Shown: positions 54,701 through 64,000 of the stretch, in pieces | How positions within the stretch are numbered: the first letter of the stretch is position 1 | Layout of the letters: each line of letters begins with the position of its first letter | NCBI GenBank assembly: GCA_944472155.2 | Contig: OX235271.1 | Location: forward strand, 38,986,633-39,050,632 | DNA length: 64,000 bases | Source: Trichobilharzia szidati | Taxonomy: Eukaryota > Platyhelminthes > Trematoda > Strigeidida > Schistosomatidae | Reading direction: 5' to 3' | The notes under the pieces: model-generated | What the model saw: only the letters and a program-made list of their open reading frames with translations | Databases searched by the model: none | What the model was told of the DNA's origin: nothing | Position numbers and translations under genes: made by a program

Positions 54701-55680
54701 ATAGCCCTTACTAGTCGACCATTATTGTTCAATAACCTGAAGGACAAGATCCCGCTGTTGACCAACTCTATGTGTGTTTATCAATTTACCTGCTCATGTG
54801 GAGCTAGGTATATCGGTCGTTCGACTCGAGTTTTGTCCAATAGGGTGCAAGAACACTATCCTGCATGGTTACGAAGAGCTGGAAGTGGAGCAATAAGAAG
54901 CATGAACATTGAACATCTGGTCGACAATGATCACCCTATCTATACAGCTTCCGCCTTTAAAGTCATCTACGAGGCAAAAAGTAATTTACCCAAATCCCTA
55001 CGTACCCGACTCATCTGCATTGCTGAAACCATCTTTGGCTATCGAAACAGAAAAGCCAGAGCTCTGTGTACAGAAAAAGTTTGTTCAACTCCTCCAACTT
55101 TCATGGTCTTAATCCCTCTATGCTAAAGTATGGTAATCCCCAATCATATTTTAGCTCTACCAATTCTTCATTTTTTCATTTTTGTCTATTCAATTTGTAT
55201 GCTCTTCCTTATTGCGTCAATTGTTACTATTACTACTCTCACTTTGAACTGTCCCTGGTATTATTTCACTTGTTCCACTTTTCATTCTAAATCAATTCAT
55301 TTTTACAACATTAAATTCTATGATATTAAATTTCACACAATATTACGTAACGTTTTTATTTTATTCGATTTGTCTACCACTCTTATAATTGCACACCCTT
55401 TTTCAAGTTCTATCCATCCTATGAATTATTCTATATATGACATTAATTTGCTTTGCTACTTGACATTTAACTATGATTATAATCACAAACATTTTAGCTT
55501 TAATTGCATTTCATATTATTATTATTATTTTCTGCATTCACACCTATGTTTCAATTCCCTCACCGGATATAACTTCTTAAAAACTATATATATACGATTG
55601 TACAGCTTGATGATAAATTCGTTGAAAAGAGTCTCTTCGCTGAATCATTTGTTTTGATTTTCTATATGTTACAATGGGAA
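54700..55680 (+). mobile_element. Penelope-like element, GIY-YIG end and 3' terminus
   Basis: Frame 54725-55126: MCVYQFTCSCGARYIGRSTR, VLSNRVQEHYPAWLRRAGSG, EHLVDNDHPIYTASAFKVIY, RLICIAETIFGYRNRKARAL; a shifted frame continues CVQKKFVQLLQLSWS. YIG and EH are kept. The following 500 bases are T-rich terminal sequence ending in GATGATAAATTCGTTGAAAA and GAGTCTCTTCGCTGAATC at 55610-55650, the PLE end motif. Confidence 0.8.
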
Positions 55681-56225
55681 TTTTCCATGATCTAACATAA
55701 TCAATCAAATGGAAATGCAGAGTTAAACTAGTGTGCACGCCACAAAGCATAATGGTACATACTACTGAGTGACACAAGTAGTCAAGTCAAACAGTGATGC
55801 TTGCCAGTCAGATGTAGATAATTGGAACACTGAGTGACTGCTTTTTCTCCTTTGGAATTTAGATCATCAGCAGTTCACCCAGCTGGCCTCAGCTAAAAGA
55901 GCTGAGTCATTTCCCATCAAAATAAATTCTGGTTGAACTGATAATGCCTAAAATTAGATTCTCTGTTTTGCTAATTACATATTTCGAGGTGAGATTCCAT
56001 CATGGTGACTGTACGAAGTGACCGAAATCTGCAACTTTGTAAAAGAAATATAGTGTCATGCGATTTCTCCGCATGATACTTTGTTCATCAAGATCTATGT
56101 ATATATGGCGTTCGATTACTGGGATACTTCGTTTTTTCTCCAGTAACGTCTCATCCATTCGGAAATTAATATCCTTCAGAATATTTCTGAAATACTGAAT
56201 CATAATATAACTATGCATGTGTATG
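55681..56225. other. No firmly recognised feature
   Basis: A weak hammerhead-SINE-like trace at 55830-55890 (GAATTTAGATCATCAGCAGT) and a repeat word shared with 52440-52770. Confidence 0.3.
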
Positions 56226-56227
56226 TA

Positions 56228-56470
56228 AGTGCGTTGGTGGCGCAGCGGTAGAATGCTCTTCGACCGCGCATGTGGTCCAGGGTTCGATCCCCGGCCACAG
56301 ACGCATTCCTTTACCTCGCTAAACCAGTAGTAAGACTGGCAATGAAGAAAGGTTGGGCATAAGGCTAGCAACCCCATCAAGTAGAAATAAACACCACTGC
56401 TATCGAAACTCCAAGTATTTGGCTTTAATCCCTATGCCCCACTAGGAACGTAAAGGAATAAAAAAATGTG
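56228..56470 (+). mobile_element. tRNA-headed SINE, group A2 variant
   Basis: GTGCGTTGGTGGCGCAGCGG, CGCATGTGGTCCAGGGTTCG, CTCGCTAAACCAGTAGTAAG, tail CCTATGCCCCACTAGGAACG and an A run. The head GGCGCAGCGG is the closest to a real tRNA among the copies. Confidence 0.85.
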
Positions 56471-56504
56471 TATGTAATAACACACAGTTTTATTCATACC
56501 TTTG

Positions 56505-56700
56505 CGTTCCCAGTGGAATATAGGATTTCAAGCTTCACCCTTTGAAGTTTCAGTAGTGTTTCGTTTTACGGGATGCGGTTGCTAGGCTCACGCCCAACCT
56601 TATCTCTTGTCAGGGCTAGACAACATCTAGAATTTAATCGTCCTGGAATCGAACTCCAGTGGCTAACTAGCATTGTTCCACTTGAACCACCGATGCGCAT
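56505..56700 (-). mobile_element. tRNA-headed SINE, group A2, decayed
   Basis: Complement: GCGTTCCCAGTGGAATATAG (tail), CCTTTGAAGTTTCAGTAGTG, GTTGCTAGGCTCACGCCCAA, CTGGAATCGAACTCC. It faces the copy at 56228 tail to tail with 35 bases between. Confidence 0.7.
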
Positions 56701-57238
56701 AACATACAGTTTGGCTATGTGAAATCTAGGCCATTTCCAACATCACCTACTTTTCAGTGAATATTATGACAAAACAGTTGCTCATATAGTAATTGAAATT
56801 CTGGGATCAGATAGCGTATTATTGCATCATAAAAGCTGACACTTTCACTGAGATTTGGATCCCTATCCAAAAATACTCAAGCTCAAAGAACAACAAATCC
56901 ACTAGGTCGCAATTTTATCAGCTTGACAAACATGATGTTAGTCAGTAAACAAATCATCTTCTGTCAGTAAAAACCATTTAGAGTCTAAAAGAATTCAAGA
57001 ATAAAATCTCACTAAATTTATCAACTCTTCAAGATTATGATCGATACTTATTTCATCCTACCTTTAGTATTATTGGAGTGAAATACAAGGATTTTTTATC
57101 CCAGATAGAATTCTACACTTAAACTAGCCGTTTCAGTTTTATTCTGCCGTCACTTTCATAGCATACTGAAACCTTGTGTTTTCAGCTACAGAATCTTAGG
57201 AATTAAGCATCTGTTTAAAACTTGTTGGAAATTATTGA
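56701..57238. other. No recognised feature
   Basis: AT-rich; nothing recognised. Confidence 0.4.
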
Positions 57239-57239
57239 G

Positions 57240-57745
57240 ATCCGACTTTATTTTTCAAGCTTGACCACGGATTGATATCATTTAGAGAAATATTGAAAAC
57301 CAGTCACAGGGAGTACTGGACAGCCACTTCATCCTAGTTTGCGAATCATCGGAAGTACGCACTCACCACCAGGGTTGGAACCCACAACCTTCCGGTTACA
57401 AGGCAAGCTGGCTCGTATACCATTCTAACACTGGGATCCACCCGATTCAGTGGCCATCCCATAAATTCTAACTTTTACCAATCCATGATTTTAGCGTGAC
57501 CATCAACCAGTGTAATCGGTGAGAAATCCATCCCCAATCCTAACTAGTCACGACTTCTGACTAGAACGCACTGGAGACAACTTCTTCTTATAGCGAGTCA
57601 CTAGCGAGGTCCTGGGTTCGAACCCTGGTAGTGAGTGTGTACTGACGATGATTCTCAAACTAGGATGGAGCAGATGTTCAGTACTCTCTGCTGGTTTTCA
57701 AAGGGTTCTCTAACTTATATCAATCCATGGTCAAACTCGAAAAAC
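57240..57745. mobile_element. Mirrored pair of hammerhead-SINEs with spacer
   Basis: Minus unit 57256-57440 (CTTGACCACGGATTGATATC, GGGAGTACTGGACAGCCACT, TTTGCGAATCATCGGAAGTA), spacer 57441-57597 (TTTTACCAATCCATGATTTT), plus unit 57598-57745 (GGGTTCGAACCCTGG, GTGTACTGACGATGATTCTC, TATATCAATCCATGGTCAAA). The spacer is the same as in the pair at 11802. Cores carry several changes. Confidence 0.8.
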
Positions 57746-58284
57746 AAATCAACTCTTGAAAATCCAGCTTCCTGCCAAATTAATCAGTATGACTGGCCGG
57801 CTGAAATCAGCAGAACATACAAAAGGAAGTAATTTCAACGGAAATAATTTAAGCTATAATCAAGCTACTTAAAAATAAAACAGTAGTATAGATATCAATT
57901 GGACTTTTGTAGCTGCTACCATCATCATCATACTGTTATTATGTTTGACGCCTAAAAAATCAGTTTGTTTATAACCTCAGGAGAAGACATGGTAGTTGCC
58001 AGATATGATTGGTAGAAACAGTTCAACTGGTTGTAATTACTTTTATGTGTGCATATTTAGTTTGTCAGGCAACGACAGAAAAAAAATTGATCAGCTTGGA
58101 ATATCGTTTAACATTATCAAAACACTTCGGAATAGTGAAGAATAATCAAAATGTTGTAATTTAGAGTGTAAATATGGGTGAGTTTTGACTACAGAAACTA
58201 TTGACAAAATTAGGTGTTAATAGAAAAAGAGTAGAGAAAAGTACCAACATCATATATTGTGTAACAAATGAACAGGATAGAGAA
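57746..58284. other. No recognised feature
   Basis: Nothing recognised except a short A run. Confidence 0.4.
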
Positions 58285-58360
58285 CAAAATATTAATAATA
58301 ATAATAATTTGCTTTATTCCAGAAACAGTACTAGTGGTACAGTGTGGAATTTTCAGCAAA
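58285..58360 (-). mobile_element. LINE 3' tail fragment (CR1-like family)
   Basis: TAATAATAATAATTTGCTTT, ATTCCAGAAACAGTACTAGT, GGTACAGTGTGGAATTTTCA, the complement of the tail at 60366-60428. Confidence 0.6.
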
Positions 58361-59079
58361 TATCTACAATATTTGCATCTAATTTTGTCCAACGTTTAAA
58401 AGGAGTATTTCAAAAAAATAAATATAAAGACAACAACAGCAAAAAAACACAAAAAACACAAAAGAAGATTTTTTTTAATGCGAAAAAATACCAAGAAGTA
58501 GAAAGGAAAATAAACAGCATATAATAATAACTCAGTATTGGGTAGTGGAAGCTATGATATGATTATGCATGGTGACAGTAAAGCTATAGTCATACAAGAA
58601 TTTATGAAATGATATTTAAGAGTGTTTACCGCCAAGATAATCAGTTAATTTGATTGAAACAACTTTGAACAATCATAAAATAACATTTCAGGGTTCTTGT
58701 TTTGTTTCTTATTGTCAGGTCTAATGCAGTGTTTGTAGTGGCAGTGTGAGTAATCCTGAATAATACAAAATTTTTTAAGGTGGTGACTATGGCGTTCACA
58801 ACCAATGATTGTCAATTAATATTGCCGAAAAAAAATAAAAAATAAGAAAAAACAACCACAAAACTAATAATTACATGATGTTTAGTGACAGAACAATTTT
58901 GTAATACTCATAGTGCTAATAGAGTCGGAACCAGTAGATACACAAAAGAAGGAATACAGTAAAGTACAAAAAAGTAAGCCAGTGTTAATAATTTAGGTAG
59001 CTAAGTATGTTTAAGAAGGAGTTCACTATAGAATACAGAATAAAAGAGAAATAAAAGAGCCTAAAATTATGTTATGTTA
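58361..59079. other. No recognised feature
   Basis: A-rich; low-complexity Lys/Asn-coding frames only. Confidence 0.4.
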
Positions 59080-59470
59080 TGACTGAGTGGTGTTGATAAG
59101 AGCTAAACTTCGAATTATACATTCAAGGTAGAAGGAGTGAATGGGCTAGTTTCTTCGGTGTGCATAAATCCAGGCTAATGCCTCACCAATGCAACGAGAA
59201 TAAGAAAAAAATGTTCCTGATGGAGGATGAGTCAGGGCTGCTTCTTTTGACTTTGTAAATAACTCTTAATAAATTTGCCTTAGAGAATGGGTGACCAATT
59301 CCGAAGGTGCTCGTAGTTAGGACGCTCACTACTGCCCTATTATGGTCTCAGTTGGGAATAAAAGACCTTGACTCTTAGGTAAAACATGCATTAGACGACC
59401 GATATATCTCACACCATGGTAGCAAATGAATTGGTATATGTTTCATAGTCTCTTTTTAAAGTGTCGACCA
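59080..59470 (-). mobile_element. Penelope-like element, GIY-YIG remnant
   Basis: Minus strand: TYTNSFATMV-type codons running into RYIGRLMHVL, and further on LRCIGEALAWIYAHRRN, matching Y-x-F-x-C-x-C-G-x-R-Y-I-G-R and R-L-x-C-I-A-E-A-I of the better copies. Several frameshifts. Confidence 0.55.
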
Positions 59471-59754
59471 AAAGGCTGCATGAGAAGACGACGCCCAAGG
59501 AATTTTGTTTGTTGGATCTGATTTTCTTGTGTTCCTTAGAAATCGTCTGACATATGTATTTTCAGTTAGCTCCTTCCTGGAATGAGAGATCCCCTAATCT
59601 AATGATTCTAGATTGCAGATTATTATTAAGATTCGTGCTACAAGAGATGTCTTCAGGTTTGTTTCGCATCTTATAGGCACCCATATATAGCAGCTCGTCA
59701 GTTGACCATTCTACGTGGGCTTTCTCTATATACTATATAAGACTATAACATATT

Positions 59755-60428
59755 ACGCAGGATGTTAAAGGTTGTCAGCAAGGTAAGCAACGTGCCACTT
59801 AACCAGCCTGTTAATATTCTGGTTGACAGGCACATGGACTCATGTGAAAAATGGGCCAAATCCATTTTATCTAACTCACTCCACTCTCTTCATTCACAAC
59901 TCTCCCCTTTGCATCTCATCAGGAAAAACCAGAAGCCTATATAGGAAACTATATGCTCGCACGAGCAAGTACAAAAACTCAACCATACCCTACTTAGCTC
60001 GTGTTCTGTGTGATAAAGAAAGCATTAGGCGTGACACCTATAATTCATTAAATAGTCAGTAGAACAACTGAACCTCGTCTTTCCAACTCATATCATTTAC
60101 AGGTACAACATTTTCTTTCTTTCTTTTCCTTTTCTCTCTTTTTTCCCTTTTTTTCCGTTATGTGCTGCCTTGTTTCTTTCTTCCGCTTACGCCAGTAAAT
60201 ATGATAGCACCTACTTTTCTAACACCTTCAAACACTGTTCAACCTTGGCTTTGCTACCGACATGCCAATATGTTGTTGTCACAATGAACTGAGATTTCTT
60301 AATCTATGTAGAATTTTATTTATTGATAATGTACTAACTGGATGCAATACTGTAGTAAAATTACTGAGAATTCCATTCTGTATCACAAGTACTGTTTTGG
60401 AATAAAGCAAATTGTTATTATTATTATT
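59755..60428 (+). mobile_element. CR1-like LINE 3' end (tentative class)
   Basis: Two overlapping frames: a first with VNILVDRHMDSCEKWAKSIL, and a second with SLYRKLYARTSKYKNSTIPY, LARVLCDKESIRRDTYNSLN, SQ stop at 60060. A pyrimidine-rich 3' UTR and the tail ATTCCATTCTGTATCACAAG, AATAAAGCAAATTG and a TTA repeat follow. I recall such C-termini from schistosome CR1-type elements but cannot verify. The tail recurs at 6783 and 58285. Confidence 0.55.
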
Positions 60429-60830
60429 TTACGAGTTGATCACGGACTGATATCAGTTAGAGAACCATTGAAAACCAGGGAGTACTGGACAGCTGCTGTT
60501 TCATCCTAGTTTGGGAATCATCGGAAGTACGCACCCACCACCAGGATTCGAATCCAGGACCTTCCGGTCACAAGGCAAGCTCGTATACCATTCAGCCACT
60601 GGGACCCGATTCAATGGCTCATGAATTCTAACTTCTACCAATTCGTGATTTTAGCGCGACCCCCCCTAACCGGAAGGTCTTGGGTTCGAATCCCAGTGGG
60701 TGCGTACTGCCGATGATTCCCAAACTAGGATGAAACAGTAGCTGTCCAGTAGTCCCTGGTTTTCAATGGTTCTCTAACTGATATCAGTCCGTGATCAACT
60801 CGTAAAACACAACTAATCCTTACAAACCAA
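60425..60830. mobile_element. Mirrored pair of hammerhead-SINEs, best-kept pair
   Basis: Minus arm from 60425 (TTTTACGAGTTGATCACGGA, CTGATATCAGTTAGAGAACC, TGGACAGCTGCTGTTTCATC, TTTGGGAATCATCGGAAGTA, box B complement GGATTCGAATCC) and plus arm to 60830 (GGGTTCGAATCCC, GTACTGCCGATGATTCCCAA, AGGATGAAACAGTAGCTGTC, TGATATCAGTCCGTGATCAA, CTCGTAAAA). Arms of about 150 bases pair almost fully. Both carry GATCACGG where other copies have GACCACGG. Cores: CCGATGA, GAAAC, GTC. Confidence 0.88.
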
Positions 60831-61868
60831 ACTATAGAATATTATTATTATTATTACTGGTCTCTTCACATTGTCTATGTCAGTTGAAATCCAGAATGGT
60901 CCATTTTTGATAGCTGCATAACAACTATTAAAAACCTGCAGGCTATGAGTTAGTTCACATTTACTATCAAAAATGATAAAAGTGTCATCAACCTACCTTT
61001 TGCTTAGTAAAAAATGTCAGTTGTCAATTTCAGCTGACTATTTTATCAAACTTACCCTAAAAACATTTTCAAGTAATTGACCTACAGGTGATCTCTTAGC
61101 TTTCCTATCTAACCGTTTATAAATTAAACCACTGAATGTAAACTGGACGTTGAAAGTGTATCGAAGTATAAGTTGTGTTTTTTTTTAAATCGGGACGTCG
61201 GTAGTTCCAATATTCATCTCAACATTCATTCACTCATTCATAAATATTTCAGAACTTTTGTTTGTCCTAAATAAGGATAATTATAGTAGTAAAACTGTCA
61301 GACATGATACTGTTGGAAAGGAGAAATTTCTTCTTTCCATGGAGTTTGTTCCCTTTAAGTAATTCACGCATAGAACAACCCCTGCTTTACATTGGATAGA
61401 TAGTCTTATCATCGTTGTACTATATAACAAAGAAAGCCATCAACAAACATTTTTGGATCTCTACTGACAATCGTAGGTTCATAAGAAGATAGTCCTTCTA
61501 GTTACTGCTGGAGGGAATTTCGTTTTCTAAAACACGATATGGTTTTTTCAACAACTCCATGAAATAAAACGAGCTTGTGTTATCCGGGAAATATGTTCGT
61601 TCTTTCTTCGTTCAGATTAATCAAGGGAAGCGGTTGAATAAAATTACTTGCAGTCACATGTAATATAGGGGTTAATGTAACTTGGATAATACCTCCAGAC
61701 TAGAATAGGCGATTTAAATACACACACTAACCCGTACTGGATTTAATCTTAGACTTTTTCGTTTTTGTGTCGACTGAGTCCACTAACGGAGGCAGAATCT
61801 GAACCAAAGATCTCCAAATTTGAACAAAGCAACAACCACAGTTTTAGCTGAGCACATCACTAGCCATA
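60831..61868. other. No recognised feature
   Basis: AT-rich; possible terminal sequence of the following PLE but no repeat partner seen in this window. Confidence 0.35.
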
Positions 61869-61869
61869 G

Positions 61870-62530
61870 CCTATCTTGCAGCTAAGCTCGTTCCCGTCTA
61901 TCGAACAACTTGCTCTTTGATGCAATCAGAAATCGATAGATATCCTTCTCATGTTAACTCCAACTGTATATACAAATTTACATGTATCTGCGGGAGCAGT
62001 TACATTGGAAGAACAGAAAGAAGAGCGTATCTACGATTTTCTGAACATGTACCAAAAAGCTTACATCTAAAGGGAACAAATGCTTCAAACAGTGCCATCG
62101 CCAGGCATCTTCTTGACACGGGTCATGAGGTGGACGTCAAAAAGTCGTTCAAAATTATCAATAAGCAAAAGAGTTCAATGCTCCTTAAGTTTGCTGAAGC
62201 CATTCCCATCAAGCGCCTAAAACCTGATTTGTGCGTTCAGAAAGAAGCGGTTATCAGTCTTTCTTTGCCCTGGTAACTGGATATTTTTCATCCGAATACG
62301 AGATGCTGAAAAGTTTTCATTGTGTATGATTATTATTGTTCGGAATTGTGTTTAATATTGCATATATATATATATATATAATTAGTGTATGCGTATAGTG
62401 ATCGGTTGATTTTTGTTTAAAATGAACTCTGCAAGTATGTTAAAATTGTTTTTGTAGATACATTTAATAATGTTTTTGCCCTATAAGCAGCTGACGAGAA
62501 GGCGACGAAATAAAAGCTGCTAAAACTGTA
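61870..62530 (+). mobile_element. Penelope-like element, GIY-YIG end and 3' terminus
   Basis: Frame 61917-62276 is open and clean: CIYKFTCICGSSYIGRTERR, YLRFSEHVPKSL, SAIARHLLDTGHEVDVKKSF, KIINKQKSSMLLKFAEAIPI, KRLKPDLCVQKEAVISLSLP, W stop. YIG, R and EH of the GIY-YIG domain are kept. Downstream at 62470-62520: AAGCAGCTGACGAGAAGGCG, ACGAAATAAAAGCTGCT with CTGACGA and GAAAT and a 5-base stem AGCAG/CTGCT, a hammerhead-like end without a clear cleavage triplet. Confidence 0.8.
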
Positions 62531-63224
62531 GTTGTTGCTTTGTTCAAATTCATTAAGGGGAATAAATGTATGAGATCTCCAAATTATTGTCCCTGTTTAT
62601 TGATTTAATTTCCTCTGCACTGACAAGAAACAGACAGTAAAATTCATCAGCATTACATCTAATGAAATGGGAGATAAATACCGTGAGTATGTGAAATGAC
62701 GGATCCGAAAATTACTCACTGGATTTGTACATGAAAAGGAAGGGAAAAAATAAAACCAAATTACTCTTGATTCTTAGTAGTTTTATCATCCTTCGATAAT
62801 TACACTACATAACATTACAATGGTTAACCAGCAGTACTGACACACAAATTTTGGAATTCCCACTTCATTTTAGCATATAAATAATCACTAACTTTAATGT
62901 GCTGAATACTTGCTGATTTTTGTCGTCGATAACACAGAATATTTGTAGTCTTTAGGGAATCTAAATCCTCTATAGGATTCGAAATCAGGGAACTAATCCC
63001 TGAAGTTATCAATTTTACCATTCAGTTAATAAGTCTACAAATGACTAAATAACGTGTTTCAATTACTTATTTCTTTTTAATGATCACTTGTGCTTGCTGA
63101 TCAATAAACGAAGGGTGAGTATACTAAATCAGTTTAAACCATCTATTCTCATGAGGTGTTTAGCTGAAAAAATGGTATATAATTGCAATGATACAATAAA
63201 TTAGTTTTATGAATATGACAAATA
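62531..63224. other. No recognised feature
   Basis: AT-rich; the minus frame at 62824-63021 shows no motif. Confidence 0.4.
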
Positions 63225-63600
63225 GAAAATCATCAAAAACTAAGAAGCACTGAACGCCTTTTGTGTTCTAGTTTTGAACTCTTAAACAATATGCACTGAT
63301 GATCACATCATTGATCGAACTCAAGGCCTTTAAGTTACTAAGGCAACCCTCGACTGTTCAGCTATTAGGATGAAATCTAACATCTGCTAGTTACCCAAAT
63401 ATAACACAATCGCCATCCGAATTCATCAGTAATTATCCATCCTACTTGACGTGGTGAATCCCACTGGAAAAGGAACCCCAGGGATTTCATCCCGCAGTGA
63501 TGGATACGTATTGCTGAAGAGTCCAAAGCTAGGACGAAACGACCATCTAGTAATCCATAGCTTCCTTTGGTTCTCTCAGTTCACTTGAATGCCTCGGAAC
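63225..63600. mobile_element. Mirrored pair of hammerhead-SINEs
   Basis: Minus unit 63225-63390, decayed (AAAACTAAGAAGCACTGAAC, TAGTTTTGAACTCTTAAAC, TGATCGAACTCAAGG). Plus unit 63440-63600 (GTGATGGATACGTATTGCTG, GAGTCCAAAGCTAGGACGAA, CATCTAGTAATCCATAG). Confidence 0.65.
63501..63558 (+). ncRNA. Hammerhead ribozyme, most intact core of the SINE family
   Basis: CTGAAGA (63514-63520) matches the invariant CUGANGA. Stem II GTCC/GGAC (63521-63524 and 63532-63535) closes a 7-base loop, GAAAC follows (63536-63540), and CATC offers an AUC cleavage triplet at 63544-63546. Outer pairing TGGAT/ATCCA (63501-63505 and 63553-63557) and ATT/TAGT-type pairs next to the core form stem I. Stem III is very short, as in schistosome hammerheads. 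Activity is inferred, not shown. Confidence 0.6.
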
Positions 63601-63789
63601 CCACACTTGCAAACATAACAACAACGACAACAAAAGTATTTCACTATGAACAAACAAACGTGTCATAACTACCAAAACACGAATTAAAGTTGAAGATGAA
63701 AAATGAGCCATGGTAGACTGTGGAAATCATTATAAGTTCAGCTACAACATCCTATTCACATTTCACTAACACTAATTAATTTACAAATT

Positions 63790-64000
63790 GTGTTACTGCA
63801 GATTTTAGGCCAATGGAAGCAACGAAGACGGGATTTCAGGTGAACATAGAGAAGACACAAGTGATGAGGATACCTAACTCTCAACAACAACAACACCAAC
63901 AGCGAGCGTCAATCACAATCAATGGGAGAATCTATCAGGAAGTCACTCCTTTCACTTATCTAAGCAACATCGTTTCAACTATAGGTGACAAGGATGAAGA
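63790..64000 (+). mobile_element. RTE-type LINE, sense copy cut by the window edge
   Basis: ATKTGFQVNIEKTQVMRIPN, a Gln codon run, ITINGRIYQEVTPFTYLSNI, VSTIGDKDEE. Same block order as the other RTE copies; it continues beyond 64000. Confidence 0.8.

Noticed and set aside
55130..55657. 175-residue hydrophobic, Tyr/Phe-rich open frame
   Set aside because: It lies in T-rich terminal sequence of the PLE at 54.7 kb, has low complexity and no motif. Read as chance openness.
56228..56300. tRNA gene-like sequence with boxes A and B
   Set aside because: It cannot fold as a full tRNA and is followed by the SINE body found in many copies; a tRNA-derived SINE head, not a tRNA gene. The same applies to all other tRNA-like hits.
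1..64000. CRISPR arrays, bacterial operons, rRNA genes
   Set aside because: No regular short direct repeats with spacers and no rRNA-like sequence. The window is eukaryotic with spliced exons and retroelements.

Overview
The window looks like nuclear DNA of a schistosome-type blood fluke (trematode). It is AT-rich and contains one host gene spread over short exons with very long introns. Almost everything else is dispersed repeats. These are RTE-type LINE 3' ends of the kind called SR2 in schistosomes, Penelope-like elements (PLEs) with a reverse transcriptase and a GIY-YIG endonuclease, several tRNA-headed SINE-like families, and SINE-like units whose body reads as a hammerhead ribozyme (the Sm-alpha type known from schistosomes). 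The species cannot be fixed from the sequence alone.

The host gene is on the + strand from 21234 to 47067: a cationic amino-acid transporter of the SLC7/CAT family. Seven exons are visible (21234-21385, 23549-23730, 36502-37186, 39726-39947, 41786-42109, 45870-45978, 46913-47067). They join in one open frame of 608 residues ending in TGA, with GT..AG at every junction. The 5' exon(s) coding the N-terminus and first membrane helix were not found. The second visible intron is 12.8 kb and is packed with mobile elements; an RTE copy sits about 10 bp downstream of the exon 5 donor.

Layout: 1-21 kb is a repeat field (PLE reverse transcriptase at the left edge, a 0.47-kb foldback, tRNA-headed SINEs, RTE tails, inverted PLE ends at 9.4-10.4 kb, a second PLE family at 15.8-16.9 kb). 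21-47 kb is the transporter gene with its insertions, including a PLE at 28.4-30.5 kb split by a SINE and a 1.7-kb near-perfect palindrome at 33.27-35.01 kb. 47-64 kb is again repeats: a PLE copy duplicating the one at 27 kb, an inverted duplicate of 40.4-41.3 kb, Sm-alpha-like ribozyme units at 53.7-54.7 kb, PLE endonuclease ends, and several mirrored hammerhead-SINE pairs.

The most notable signal is architectural. Hammerhead-bearing SINE-like units recur as mirrored pairs (minus copy, spacer, plus copy), and the PLE copies repeatedly carry their terminal pieces in inverted orientation with hammerhead-like cores. Two tRNA-headed SINE groups also carry tails resembling the 3' ends of two different LINEs in the same window. 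All alignments were made by eye and no search was run, so element boundaries are approximate unless a target-site duplication is given.
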